From positions 1 through 54,957 of the forward strand of contig JADJDJ010000006.1 in assembly GCA_016702745.1 (NCBI GenBank): a stretch of 54,957 nucleotides of DNA, in the 5' to 3' direction. This stretch comes from Chitinophagaceae bacterium (GTDB lineage Bacteria; Bacteroidota; Bacteroidia; Chitinophagales; Chitinophagaceae). The translations under genes were made by a program, and so were the position numbers. The notes under the pieces are model-generated. The model had not been told where the DNA came from and did not search any database. It saw only the letters and a list, made by a program, of their open reading frames with translations. Below are positions 27,477-36,816 of this stretch, in pieces (position 1 is the stretch's first letter; the number at the start of each line of letters is the position of its first letter).

Positions 27477-27507
27477 GGTGCAATCATTATTTCTTTATTA
27501 TTGCACC
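27477..27507. promoter_or_regulatory. Inverted repeat before the START-like gene
   Basis: GGTGCAAT (27477-27484) and ATTGCACC (27500-27507) form a perfect 8-base inverted repeat with a 15-base A/T-rich loop. It lies 27 bases before the ATG at 27535. It could be an operator or a hairpin in the leader. Nothing more is visible. Confidence 0.35.
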
Positions 27508-27534
27508 GGTCACTATACTATCAGAGACGAAGTA

Positions 27535-27913
27535 ATGAGTAAACAATTATACACTTTAGAGTTCCCTGTTCGCTGCTCGCCATCAATTCTTTATGAGTTT
27601 TTGTCTACCCCCGCAGGGCTGGCGGAATGGTTTGCCGATAAAGCAGATGAAAGAGATAATATATTTTATTTTGGCTGGGAGCAGTTCCTACGAAAAGGCA
27701 GAGGTCCTTGAAATGGAACAGGATAAATTTATCCGTTTTCATTGGATGACGGCCCCCAAGGAAGAGTATTTTGAGTTCCGGATCGAAAAATCGGAAATCA
27801 CCAACCAGACTATCCTCATCATCAAGGATTTTGCAGAGAAGAAAGAGTTGAAGGATCAGAGTATGCTTTGGGAATATCAGGTCAAAGAACTCTTTCACCG
27901 GCTGGGCAACTGA
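27535..27913 (+). CDS. START-like/AHSA1-type ligand-binding domain protein (one frameshift)
   Basis: Small cytoplasmic protein with a helix-grip fold, common in Bacteroidota, of unknown ligand. It starts MSKQLYTLEFPVRCSPSILY and continues LSTPAGLAEWFADKADE, the typical START-like entry. The frame is broken by an extra G in the run 27677-27679; removing it joins FYFGW to SSSYEKAEVLEMEQDKFIRF. The C-terminal half ends with ELFHRLGN. Corrected length about 125 residues matches the family. It is convergent with the next gene. Confidence 0.75.
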
Positions 27914-27917
27914 TGCC

Positions 27918-28571
27918 TTATTCCAGCAGTTTTACCAATGAAAAATAATGCCAGGCCAGTACTTCAGTAATGTTGTACGGACCTTCCCATGCATCCAGTG
28001 GGATTCGTTTTGACAGTTTAAGAAAAGGCTGACCACTGATGATAGCCTCCCATTCTTCCGGGCTGCAGGCCGATACAGGTTTGTAATTATCCTCTTCAAA
28101 ATGATGTTCCCATTCGGTGGCATTGACGCAGATATAGTAGTCACTGGCTGTCAGTCCCACCGCATCCGGATCGCTGGCCGCTTTCAGCTGTTGATAGCGT
28201 TGAATCATCTTTTTTTCAAATCTCATTTTGTAAACACCGGATATGTGAAGAGTAACACTGAATGAACGGCCCCACCAGAACAGGGTCCGCATAGCCAAAA
28301 TATCTGTTTTTGAAAAATAACGGGGATGATCCATTACCACCCAGGGTAGTCCGCGATACTGCTCTCCGCCGGATATTTTTCGGGAACTGGCCAGCACTTC
28401 CTCCGGCACCACTCCTTCCAGACTTTCATAAAGGATTTCTTCCTGCAGGTACAATAAGCCGCCAAACAGATCTTTTACTTTTTGTATGATCCTGTTCTTT
28501 GTTAAAATCCAGTCAGCATTTTTTACCAGTTCCATCTCCGATGATGAAAGCCTTATTTTTGCCTGATTCAT
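27918..28571 (-). CDS. Conserved hypothetical protein, Bacteroidota type
   Basis: 217 residues, soluble, no signal peptide or clear motif. Rich in aromatic residues; visible blocks are ISGGEQYRGLPWVVMDHPRY, TLFWWGRSFSVTLHISGVYK and NATEWEHHFEEDNYKP. I do not recognise its function. It is divergent from an LptF/LptG permease gene, the two start codons only 12 bases apart, so a shared promoter region is impossible without overlap into coding sequence. Confidence 0.75.
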   Translation of the reverse strand: MNQAKIRLSSSEMELVKNADWILTKNRIIQKVKDLFGGLLYLQEEILYESLEGVVPEEVLASSRKISGGEQYRGLPWVVMDHPRYFSKTDILAMRTLFWWGRSFSVTLHISGVYKMRFEKKMIQRYQQLKAASDPDAVGLTASDYYICVNATEWEHHFEEDNYKPVSACSPEEWEAIISGQPFLKLSKRIPLDAWEGPYNITEVLAWHYFSLVKLLE

Positions 28572-28583
28572 ACTTTAAAGATA

Positions 28584-30019
28584 GTGTTCAAAAAACTGGA
28601 CCGGCTTATTATCCGGGCATTTATCGGGCCTTTTGTGGCCACTTTTTTCATCACCCTCCTGGTGCTGATTATGCAGTTCTTCTGGCTGTACATTGATGAT
28701 TTTGTGGGAAAGGGACTGGATAACAGTATCATTTTTGAATTCCTTCTTTACCTCAGTGCCACCCTGGTACCCCTGGCCCTTCCCCTGGCCATCCTGCTTT
28801 CTTCTCTGATGACTTTTGGTAACCTGGGAGAAAGTTTTGAACTCGTGGCGATCAAATCGGCGGGCATCTCCCTGCTTCGTTTCATGCGTCCTTTATTTTT
28901 TGTCACCATCATTCTGGGCGGAGTGGCTTTTGTTTTTGCCAATTATGTGATCCCCGTTGCGAATCTTAAACAAAGAACATTGCTCGCGGATATTGTTTAT
29001 GCCAAACCGGCCTTCGATCTGAAAGAAGGGGTGTTTTATGATAAGATCAGCGGCTTTGCCATCAAGATCGGGAAAAAAGAATCCGACAGTATCATCCAGG
29101 ATGTGATCATCTATGAACAGGGAAACCAGTTGCAGGATAATTTCATCATCGCCAAAAGCGGGGTGATGCGGGTAACAGAGAATCGTCGCTTCCTCGAGTT
29201 TAACCTGCAGGATGGCTGGAGATACCAGGAAAGAGGACAATTATACGACCGGAATAATTCCGAGTTTGTGAGAATCGGGTTCAAAGAATTTAAAAGCAAT
29301 TTGATCTCAGCTCTCTTGGGTTTACCAATCGCACGGCCGACAGCGTGAACAAGAACAATGAAAAAATGCTGAGCATGCGGCAACTGGAAACGATTATTGA
29401 CTCCATGAGAAAAGAAAACCGGCAAACGGCAGAACAAACCCGCCGCGACCTGATGCGGCCCTTTCGTTTTATTACCTATCTGGATTCTAATGCTTCAAAA
29501 AAAACAGACAGTTCCGGAAAATACCAATTCAAAAACTTTGATGAATTCCTGCCCGATTCGGCCAGGTCAAGTGTGATTGAAAATGTCCGTAATAGTTCCC
29601 GCTCTGTGGCCGTGGGTATCGAGTCCACCAATACCACCTATGAGTATAAAGAAAGGGAACTCAGGAAACACCAGATTGAATGGCACCGGAAAATTGTATT
29701 GTCTTTTGCCTGCGTGGTTTTGTTCCTGATCGGAGCACCTTTGGGTGCTATTATCCGCAAAGGCGGACTGGGAACACCACTGATCTTTGCCATTATTTTC
29801 TTCATGCTGTTTTATTTCTCCAGCACTACCGGGGAAAAATTTGCCAAAGAAAACAGCCTGACCCCTTTTACCGGGATGTGGCTGGCCACTTTTTTACTCC
29901 TTCCCGTAGGTATATTCCTGACTTACAAGGCAATGCGGGACTCTCATCTCTTCAATAAAGAGTTCTACAACCGCAAAATCCGGCAGCTCCGGAGCTTTTT
30001 GGGTAAATCCGGCCGGTGA
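28584..30019 (+). CDS. LptF/LptG-family (YjgP/YjgQ) LPS-export permease (one frameshift)
   Basis: Inner-membrane part of the LPS transport ABC machine. Starts with GTG at 28584 (MFKKLDRLIIRAFIGPFVAT). The first half has three membrane helices with LALPLAILLSSLMTFGNLGE, then a periplasmic beta-jellyroll (DLKEGVFYDKISGFAIKIGK). One A is missing in the run 29292-29295; after correction DLSSLGFTNRTADSV leads into the remaining part, with three more helices (SFACVVLFLIGAPLGAIIRK, GTPLIFAIIFFMLFY). Corrected length about 478 residues, normal for this family in Bacteroidota, where a long soluble insert is usual. LptF and LptG cannot be told apart here. Confidence 0.88.
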
Positions 30020-30172
30020 AAAAATCACCTATTTGTGGTATAGGTTGAAGCCCCCTGAATACTAAACTTTACAGAACCAGGAGCCGTTTGCTCAAAGACA
30101 TAGCCCGTTTACTAAGTCTGCAGTGATTGCTCCGGATTTTTGTTCGATTTTTATGCTTATAAAATACTGCTT

Positions 30173-31743
30173 ATGCAACGTTTCATTTTGATGCTGCCCC
30201 GTTTCATTTCACTGGCCATTTGCTTTTTGATCTCTTTCCTGCCAATCGGTCTGCAGGCACAGGATGTTATTAAAGTTCAAAACGGAGCCAGCATTACCGT
30301 ACAAAACGGAGCGGATATTGTTGTACTGGGAGGTATCGCTCTGGATAACGGCAGCAGCCTCGTCAATAATGGCAGCATCACGCTGAAACAAAATGGAGTG
30401 TCGGGGCCGCTAACTGGACCGATAACAGCATCAGCAGTTATAATCATGGAACCGGTAAAGTTGTATTTAATGGTAATGGCGGACACAGCTTCATCAGTGC
30501 TAACAGTTTTGAAAGAATTGAAGTGGATGCCAGCGGTCATCTGACACTGGGCAGTAATATCCAATCTAATAAATGGTACCTGACCAACGGGAAAATCAAT
30601 ACCTCTTCTTTTGCCGCGATTGCTTTAGCCAGTACAGCATTGGCCGTGGAAGCAGATGCAGCCAATACCAATTTTGCTAATAGCTGGTTCAATGGAAACC
30701 TGAGAAGGTATATTAATCCGGCACTTGTTAATCAGTATGTATTTCCAGTGGGAGATGCCACCAGAGCAAACCGGGCCGTCATGGATAACCTGACGGCCAA
30801 TCCGCTGAATAACCTGACTTATATTAATGCATCATTCGGTCCAAAACCCGGTAATGATGTAGGACTGGTAGCTGCTGAGAACGGACAGGGATATGTATCC
30901 GTCAATAATGGCGGAGTCTGGTACCTGACACCTGATGCTGTACCCGCCAGCGGTACCTATGATCTGCAGTTATATTTTAACGGCTTCACCGGTTTAATTG
31001 ATAACTCTTTCGGCATTCTCAGAAGACCTGATGCTTCTTCCAATGCAGCTGACTGGTCAGCTCCTGCAGGAAGCAATCTCCCGGCTAATAATAATCCTGG
31101 GCGACTGGTCTCCTCTGGTTTCGCACGCAGAAATGCTATTGGCAGCTTCAGTCAGTTTGGAATTGCAAATCTTTCAGTGCCACTGCCGGTAACCCTGCTG
31201 AGCTTTGATGCACGCAGACAGACCAAACTGAGTGTAATGGTGAATTGGGAAACGGTTACTGAGATCAACAATAAAGGCTTTGAAGTGGAAAGAAGACTGG
31301 ATGGGGAAGCCGGATTTACCCGGATTGGATTTACCCCAACCAAGGCCATCGCAGGTAATAGCAGCAGCCGGATTGATTACAGTTATGCCGATGCCAATGG
31401 ATTTGCCGGGGTCAGTTATTATCGCCTTAAACAGGTGGATATAGATAACCGCTTTACCTATACCCATATCAAAGCCGTGAAAGGAATGGGTGAAACACAG
31501 GTGAGTGTGATGCTTTATCCCAATCCTAACTACGGACAGTTTACCATCCGCCTCGATGGGGTGAACCGCGCTTATGATGCCGTCATCACCGATATGGGAG
31601 GTAAAACCGTGCGTCAGTTGCGGCTGACCAACAGCGGCGCTGTGAATATAACAGGACTCAGTGCCGGCACTTATATCATCCGTATTCCGGATGTATTTGG
31701 GGAAGGCCAGGCCTTCACAGAAAAAGTACTGGTAGTGAAATAA
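30173..31743 (+). CDS. Secreted protein with type IX secretion C-terminal sorting domain (one frameshift)
   Basis: Signal peptide from MQRFILMLPRFISLAIC, cleaved near LQAQD. Then a beta-rich region with repeated ITVQNGADIVV-like segments. One G is missing in the run at 30403-30406; the corrected frame continues AANWTDNSISSYNHGTGKVV. Further on is a Fn3-like piece (LLSFDARR, NWETVTEINNKGFEVERR), and the C-terminal type A sorting domain: VMLYPNPNYGQFTIRL, AVITDMGGKTVRQL, LSAGTYIIRI, EKVLVVK. So it is exported by the T9SS to the outer surface. About 523 residues. Function beyond surface display is unknown. Confidence 0.85.
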
Positions 31744-31769
31744 AAATACAACCTCCTTATCCTTTATCA

Positions 31770-31806
31770 GGGCCCCTGTTCTTTCAGCAGGGGCCATTTT
31801 ATTTCT
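31770..31806 (+). terminator. Intrinsic terminator after the T9SS protein gene
   Basis: GGCCCCTG and CAGGGGCC form an 8-bp stem with a 9-base loop, followed by ATTTTATTTC. It lies 27 bases past the stop at 31743. Confidence 0.75.
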
Positions 31807-31835
31807 GTATTTTCGGAATTCCAAAATCAACCGTT

Positions 31836-32609
31836 ATGAGATATCTGTTAATGATTGTCTCCCTGGCCCTGCTGGCCGGATGCAATTCTTCTTCCAAAAA
31901 AAAATCCGGTCAGGAAATGGATGATACGGCCAGGATGGATCAACCACCTGTTACTGTTGCCAAAATTGAACCGGTAAAAGGTACAGCTGCCGATATTCCT
32001 GCCAGTCTGAACCTGAAAGGGAAAGTGGAAGAAGTGTGGAAGTGGAGCGATAACCTGGGAGAAAACCTGCTGGTATTAACCACCGTGGCAGCCTACGACG
32101 ACAAACAAAAAAACCAGTACGGAGAGGAAGGTCAGACTGCTGAACTACATGCTTTTCATTATGCAAAGAAGGATGGGGATTATCAGCAGGTCTGGATGAT
32201 TAATGATGCAGAAAAAGCCTGTCCTTTTGATATCACCTGTGCCTTTGTAAGAGATGCAGTCACCATCACCGACCTGGATGCTGATGGATTGGCAGAAACC
32301 AAAATACAATACCGTACTGCCTGCCGCAGTGATGTATCACCCGCATCGCTGAAACTGATCATGCATGAAGGCACTCAGAAGTATGCTTTGCGCGGCCTGA
32401 CCTGGTATGGCATGGGGGAGGGAACATTTGATATTACGGAAAACAATGCCTGTCTGGAAACATTACCCGGCTACAAGGGTACCGAAGATGAATGGGTCAA
32501 AACTTTCGGCCGATATGAGTCGGAGAAGGAATTTGCCACGGCCCCACCTGAGTTTCTCTCACATGCCCGATACCACTGGATTCGTTTTGTAAAGGAAAGC
32601 AACGAATAA
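31836..32609 (+). CDS. Lipoprotein of unknown function
   Basis: 257 residues. Lipobox LLAGC at about residues 12-16 after MRYLLMIVSLA. A Lys/Ser-rich linker follows, then a globular domain with DACRSD-type Cys pair (ACPFDITC and TACRSD) and the block ITDLDADGLAETKIQYRTAC, which looks like a calcium-binding Asp-rich loop. Similar proteins are annotated as hypothetical in this phylum. It stands before a CDF exporter; its stop and the next start are 4 bases apart. Confidence 0.7.
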   Translation: MRYLLMIVSLALLAGCNSSSKKKSGQEMDDTARMDQPPVTVAKIEPVKGTAADIPASLNLKGKVEEVWKWSDNLGENLLVLTTVAAYDDKQKNQYGEEGQTAELHAFHYAKKDGDYQQVWMINDAEKACPFDITCAFVRDAVTITDLDADGLAETKIQYRTACRSDVSPASLKLIMHEGTQKYALRGLTWYGMGEGTFDITENNACLETLPGYKGTEDEWVKTFGRYESEKEFATAPPEFLSHARYHWIRFVKESNE

Positions 32610-32613
32610 AATC

Positions 32614-33609
32614 GTGAATAGAGCCAAACAAAACCTGGGGGTACAAAAATGGGTGGCACTGATTTCTGTGTTGCTGCTGGGGTGCAAATTCTTTGCTTAT
32701 TACCTGACCCATTCGGTAGCTATTCTTACTGATGCGCTGGAAAGTATTGTGAATGTTACTGCCGGCTTTATCGGTTTGTACAGTTTATACGTATCAGCTA
32801 AGCCACGCGACAGTGACCATCCTTACGGCCATGGAAAAATTGAATTTATTTCAGCAGCTGTGGAAGGTACCATGATCGGTGTGGCCGGGGTCATCATCCT
32901 GTATAAAGCAATTCTGCAATTATTCCACCCGGTCGGATTGGAAAAAATTGATTATGGCATCATCGTCATTGCGGTGACTGCACTGATCAACTATATCACC
33001 GGTTTCTTTTGCCTGCGAACAGGTAAAAAAAATAATTCAGCTGCGCTGATGGCCAGTGGCCAGCATCTGTTAACAGATACGGTGTCTACGGTTGGTATCA
33101 TTGCCGGACTGGCCCTGCTGTATTTTACCGGCTTTAACTGGATTGACAGTGCAGTAGCCTTGTTATTCGGGGTATATATTGTTTTTACGGGTTACCGGAT
33201 CATCCGTTCCTCTATAGGAGGAATCATGGATGAAGCAGATACTGCCATCCTGGAAGTAATGGTCAAAGTATTGAATAATCACCGCCGGGAGAACTGGGTA
33301 GACCTGCATAACCTGCGGGTGATCCGGTATGGCAGTATCCTGCATGTGGATTGTCACCTTACTGTTCCCTGGTACCTGAATGTACACGAGGCCCATCAGG
33401 AGATAGATGCCCTTGCTGAAACTATCCGTAAAGAATTCGGGGAATCACTGGAACTCTTTGTGCATTCAGACGGCTGTCTGCCTTTTTCCTGCCGGATTTG
33501 TAACAAAGCGGCTTGTTCGGAAAGAAAGAATAATTTTGAAAAGCAAATCGTATGGACATTGGAGAATATCTCCAGTAATAAAAAACACGAACTGAAGGAT
33601 CATGACTAA
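32614..33609 (+). CDS. CDF-family cation diffusion facilitator (metal exporter)
   Basis: 331 residues from a GTG start. Exports divalent metals (Zn, Fe, Mn or Co) by proton antiport. Six membrane helices; metal-site motifs are LTDALESIVN in helix 2 and QHLLTDTVSTVG in helix 5. The motif HPYGHGKIEF follows helix 2. A cytoplasmic domain (IGGIMDEAD...) follows. The C-terminal end is unusual: a Cys-rich extension SDGCLPFSCRICNKAACSER that could bind an additional metal. It overlaps the OsmC gene by 8 bases. Confidence 0.9.
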   Translation: MNRAKQNLGVQKWVALISVLLLGCKFFAYYLTHSVAILTDALESIVNVTAGFIGLYSLYVSAKPRDSDHPYGHGKIEFISAAVEGTMIGVAGVIILYKAILQLFHPVGLEKIDYGIIVIAVTALINYITGFFCLRTGKKNNSAALMASGQHLLTDTVSTVGIIAGLALLYFTGFNWIDSAVALLFGVYIVFTGYRIIRSSIGGIMDEADTAILEVMVKVLNNHRRENWVDLHNLRVIRYGSILHVDCHLTVPWYLNVHEAHQEIDALAETIRKEFGESLELFVHSDGCLPFSCRICNKAACSERKNNFEKQIVWTLENISSNKKHELKDHD

Positions 33610-33997
33610 AACCGTAACCCGTTGGAAACAGGGACATGAGTTTACCAGTGTACTGGATGGAAACAGCATCGCCATTGATGGCAGCCGCAAAAATGGCTTT
33701 GGACCAAAGGCCTTGCTCCTGTCTGCGGTAGCTGGCTGTTCCGGCATAGATGTGGTGGATATCCTGGAAAAAATGAGAGTGGAATTTACAGGACTTGAGA
33801 TTGATGTGGCTGCGGAACAAACCCAGGAGCATCCGAAAGTGTATAAGGATATCTATATTACTTATAAGCTGCATACCAGTCCGGAGAACGAAGAAAAAGT
33901 GAGAAAGGCCATTGACCTTTCGCTGGAAAAATATTGTGGCGTATCGGCCATGCTTAAAAAGAATTCACCCATTCATTATACTTTGGAGATCCAATAA
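33602..33997 (+). CDS. OsmC-family peroxidase-like protein
   Basis: 131 residues. OsmC/Ohr fold with the two expected cysteines: VAGCSGIDVVDIL (about residue 46) and KYCGVSAML (about residue 112). These reduce organic hydroperoxides with thiols. Overlaps the CDF gene and is followed 6 bases later by an Rrf2 regulator, so the three are likely co-transcribed. Role as thiol-based antioxidant is by family. Confidence 0.88.
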   Translation: MTKTVTRWKQGHEFTSVLDGNSIAIDGSRKNGFGPKALLLSAVAGCSGIDVVDILEKMRVEFTGLEIDVAAEQTQEHPKVYKDIYITYKLHTSPENEEKVRKAIDLSLEKYCGVSAMLKKNSPIHYTLEIQ

Positions 33998-34003
33998 AGG
34001 AAT

Positions 34004-34411
34004 ATGCTTTCAAAAAAATCTCAATACGCCTTCAAGGCCCTGACCTATCTGACCGAGCGTTTTAATGACGGCCCGGTTCTGATTTCAGAAATTGCCAAAA
34101 AGAAAAAGATCCCGTTAAAATTTCTGGAGAATATCCTGCTGGAATTGAAAAAAGCCGGTATCCTCGACAGCAAGAAAGGAAAGGGCGGGGGTTATTTCCT
34201 CAATAAAAGCCCTGAAAAGATCAAGGTTGCTACCGTGATCCGGCTGATCAATGGCCCTATTGCCATGCTCCCCTGCGTAAGTCTCTATTTTTATGAGCGA
34301 TGTAAGAATTGTAATGAAAAGCATTGCGGTCTGCACGATATGATGATTGAAGTCAGGGATGCCACCCTGAATATCGTGGAAAACAGGACACTGAAAGACC
34401 TGATTGTATAA
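34004..34411 (+). CDS. Rrf2-family transcription regulator upstream of the sulfur genes
   Basis: 135 residues, intact. Winged helix MLSKKSQYAFKALTYLTERF, then KKIPLKFLENILLELKKAGI and KGGGYFLNKSPEKI. C-terminal cysteines are LPCVSLYFYERCKNCNEKHC, more numerous than the three of IscR/NsrR. It is placed between OsmC and the peroxiredoxin/cys operon. It may act like the cysteine regulators of this family (CymR type) or sense redox or Fe-S state; that cannot be decided from sequence. Confidence 0.85.
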   Translation: MLSKKSQYAFKALTYLTERFNDGPVLISEIAKKKKIPLKFLENILLELKKAGILDSKKGKGGGYFLNKSPEKIKVATVIRLINGPIAMLPCVSLYFYERCKNCNEKHCGLHDMMIEVRDATLNIVENRTLKDLIV

Positions 34412-34465
34412 GTTTTTCGCTTCTTCCCACAACTGTTAGTGCGTTGTATTTTTAAGTCCACCGAG

Positions 34466-34496
34466 TTGGTAGAGTAATCATTTAGGGCTACCTTTG
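34466..34496 (+). promoter_or_regulatory. Bacteroidota-type promoter of the peroxiredoxin-cys operon
   Basis: TTG at 34466-34468, 20 bases, then TACCTTTG at 34489-34496: an exact match to the -33/-7 (TTG, TAnnTTTG) pattern of this phylum. The expected start of transcription is near 34503, a short distance before the ATG at 34516. The flanking GAGTTGGTAGAGTAATC just around the -33 element could be a regulator site (for example Rrf2), which is inferred. Confidence 0.65.
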
Positions 34497-34515
34497 ACCC
34501 CTAAACTGAATCATT

Positions 34516-35154
34516 ATGGCACTTCGTCTCGGGGATACTGCTCCCAACTTCAAAGCAACCACCACAGAAGGTGAAATTGATTTTTATGAGTACCTCGGCG
34601 ACAGCTGGGGCATCCTGTTTTCACATCCTGCTGATTATACACCGGTATGTACCACGGAACTGGGCCGGACTGCTCTGTTAAAAGAAGAGTTTGCAAAACG
34701 AAATGTAAAAGTGCTGGCGGTGAGTGTGGATCCGATCGACAAACATTTTGGATGGAGAGATGATATCAATGAAACACAGCATTGCACGGTGGATTTTCCC
34801 ATTATCGCAGATGAAACCAAAACGGTGGCCAACCTGTATGATATGATTCACCCGAATGCATCTGCCACCGCCACTGTTCGTTCCCTTTTTGTGATCGGTC
34901 CTGATAAACTAGTGAAGCTGATGATTACTTATCCGGCTTCCACCGGTCGTAATTTCCACGAAGTATTGCGGGTGATTGATTCCCTGCAACTGACCGCTAA
35001 GCACAGCCTCGCAACACCAGCCAACTGGCAACCGGGTGAAGACCTGATTGTAGTACCGGCGGTATCTACTGAAGACGCAATTAAAAAATTTCCAAAAGGA
35101 GTGAAAGTGATCAAACCTTATCTCCGTTATACCCCGCAACCTGATGCTCAGTAA
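34516..35154 (+). CDS. Peroxiredoxin, 1-Cys Prx6 type
   Basis: 212 residues. Reduces hydrogen peroxide and organic peroxides. Peroxidatic Cys in HPADYTPVCTTELG (about residue 47) with the Pro-x3-Thr-x2-Cys signature, and a long C-terminal extension with NWQPGEDLIVVP and FPKGVKVIKPYLRY, typical of Prx6. Its stop overlaps the cysH start by 11 bases. Its position at the head of the sulfur-assimilation operon links peroxide defence with sulfur metabolism. Confidence 0.93.
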   Translation: MALRLGDTAPNFKATTTEGEIDFYEYLGDSWGILFSHPADYTPVCTTELGRTALLKEEFAKRNVKVLAVSVDPIDKHFGWRDDINETQHCTVDFPIIADETKTVANLYDMIHPNASATATVRSLFVIGPDKLVKLMITYPASTGRNFHEVLRVIDSLQLTAKHSLATPANWQPGEDLIVVPAVSTEDAIKKFPKGVKVIKPYLRYTPQPDAQ

Positions 35155-35866
35155 GTCAACGCTGGATATAATAGGATCTGCATCTGCTGCGGAAGGACTG
35201 GCCTTACTTGCCAATCAGTATCCGGGGCAGGTCGTTTTTTCCAGTTCACTGGGTCAGGAAGACCAGGTGATCACGGATTTAATTTTCAGGAATCAGATTC
35301 CGGTGGAAGTGTTTACGCTGGATACCGGAAGGCTGTTCAATGAAACCTATGAATTGCTGGAGCGAACCAATGCCAGGTATAAGACTACTATCAAAGTTTT
35401 TTTTCCAGAGGCAAGCGATGTGGAAGAATATGTACAGACAAATGGGATCAACGGATTTTATGAATCAGTGGAGAACCGGAAATCCTGTTGTTATATCCGT
35501 AAAGTAAAACCATTGAACAGGGCATTGGCCAATGCAAAAGTTTGGGTAACGGGTTTACGGGCCGGACAATCTGATAACCGTAAAGAAATGCCGGTCATTG
35601 AATGGGATGAAACAAGGGGCTTGTACAAATACAATCCACTTATCCAATGGTCTTTTGATGAAATGATGGATTATATCAACCTGCACGAGGTTCCTTATAG
35701 TCGTTTGCACGATCAGGGCTTTATCAGTATCGGTTGTGCACCTTGTACAAGAGCTATTGAGTCCGGAGAAGAAGCAAGGGCCGGACGCTGGTGGTGGGAA
35801 AATTCACAAAAAGAATGTGGCCTGCATGCCGGTGAAAACAAGAAGCAGGAGGCTGCACAATCATAG
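35144..35866 (+). CDS. cysH: CysH, Fe-S type adenylylsulfate reductase
   Basis: Reduces APS (or PAPS) to sulfite. 240 residues. PP-loop-type nucleotide region FSSSLGQEDQVI, DTGRLF, then the Fe-S-cluster cysteines: CC in RKSCCYIRKVKPL and the C-x2-C pair in GCAPCTRAI. The catalytic Cys is in ECGLH near the end. The four-cysteine pattern marks the [4Fe-4S] enzymes that mainly use APS, which fits the absence of APS kinase (cysC) in this operon. Intact frame. Confidence 0.93.
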   Translation: MLSKSTLDIIGSASAAEGLALLANQYPGQVVFSSSLGQEDQVITDLIFRNQIPVEVFTLDTGRLFNETYELLERTNARYKTTIKVFFPEASDVEEYVQTNGINGFYESVENRKSCCYIRKVKPLNRALANAKVWVTGLRAGQSDNRKEMPVIEWDETRGLYKYNPLIQWSFDEMMDYINLHEVPYSRLHDQGFISIGCAPCTRAIESGEEARAGRWWWENSQKECGLHAGENKKQEAAQS

Positions 35867-35879
35867 AAGGAATTAATGT

Positions 35880-36789
35880 ATGAGTAAGTATCATCTGGAT
35901 TACCTGGAGCAACTGGAAGCGGAGAGTATCCATATCTTCCGGGAAATTGCGGCTCAGTTCGAAAGACCGGCACTGTTGTTCAGTGGAGGGGAAAGATTCT
36001 ATTACCCTGGTTCACCTGGCACAGAAAGCATTTGCACCTGGAAAAATTCCTTTTCCACTGGTGCATATTGACACGGGACATAATTTCCCTGAGGCCCTCG
36101 ATTTCCGGGATCAATTGGCTGCATCTATTGGTGCGACCCTGGTTGTACGCAAAGTAGAGGATACCATTAAACAAAGAAGTCTGACCGAACCCAAGGGAAA
36201 ATTCCCCAGCCGCAACTGGTTGCAAACCTATACCCTGCTTGATACCATTGAAGAATTCAAATTCGATGCCTGTATTGGCGGAGCCAGAAGAGATGAAGAA
36301 AAAGCCAGGGCCAAGGAAAGAATTTTTTCCGTGCGGGATGAATTCGGACAATGGGATCCCAAACTGCAAAGACCGGAGCTCTGGAATCTTTTCAATGGCC
36401 GGATTCACAAGGGTGAAAATGTAAGGGTGTTCCCCATCAGCAACTGGACCGAACTGGATATCTGGAATTATATCCGAAAAGAAAAAATTGATTTGCCCTC
36501 CATCTATTTTGCGCATGAAAGGGAAGTGGTGTTGCATGAAGGGCAACTGGTTGCCACCAGTGAATTTGTAAAACCAGATGATACTGATCTGGTGATGACA
36601 AAGATGGTTCGTTACCGGACCGTAGGAGATATGACCTGTACCGCAGCTGTGGAATCAACAGCGGCCAATCTTGATGAAGTGATCAGCGAAATTATCGCGA
36701 CAAGGATCAGTGAAAGGGGAGAGACAAGAATTGATGATAAAGTAACGGAAGCCGCGATGGAGGACAGGAAGAAGAACGGGTACTTCTGA
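35880..36789 (+). CDS. cysD: CysD, sulfate adenylyltransferase small subunit (one frameshift)
   Basis: Forms APS from ATP and sulfate with CysN. It starts MSKYHLDYLEQLEAESIHIF. The frame breaks inside the PP-loop, where one extra G in the run 35988-35991 changes SGGKDSITL into SGGERF. Removing it restores PALLFSGGKDSITLVHLAQK. Later parts are intact (VHIDTGHNFPEALDF, GGARRDEEKARAKERIFS, NVRVFPISNWTELDIWNYI, MVRYRTVGDMTCT). Corrected length about 302 residues is normal. Since the motif is restored exactly, this is almost surely a sequencing error. Confidence 0.93.
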
Positions 36790-36811
36790 AATTGAAAATT
36801 GAAAATTGAAT
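36788..36811. repeat. Short tandem repeat between cysD and cysN
   Basis: AAATTGAAAATTGAAAATTG is about three copies of an 8-base unit (AAATTGAA), just past the cysD stop codon and before the cysN ATG at 36817. It creates an apparent upstream TTG start for cysN that I do not accept. Confidence 0.5.
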
Positions 36812-36816
36812 GTGAA

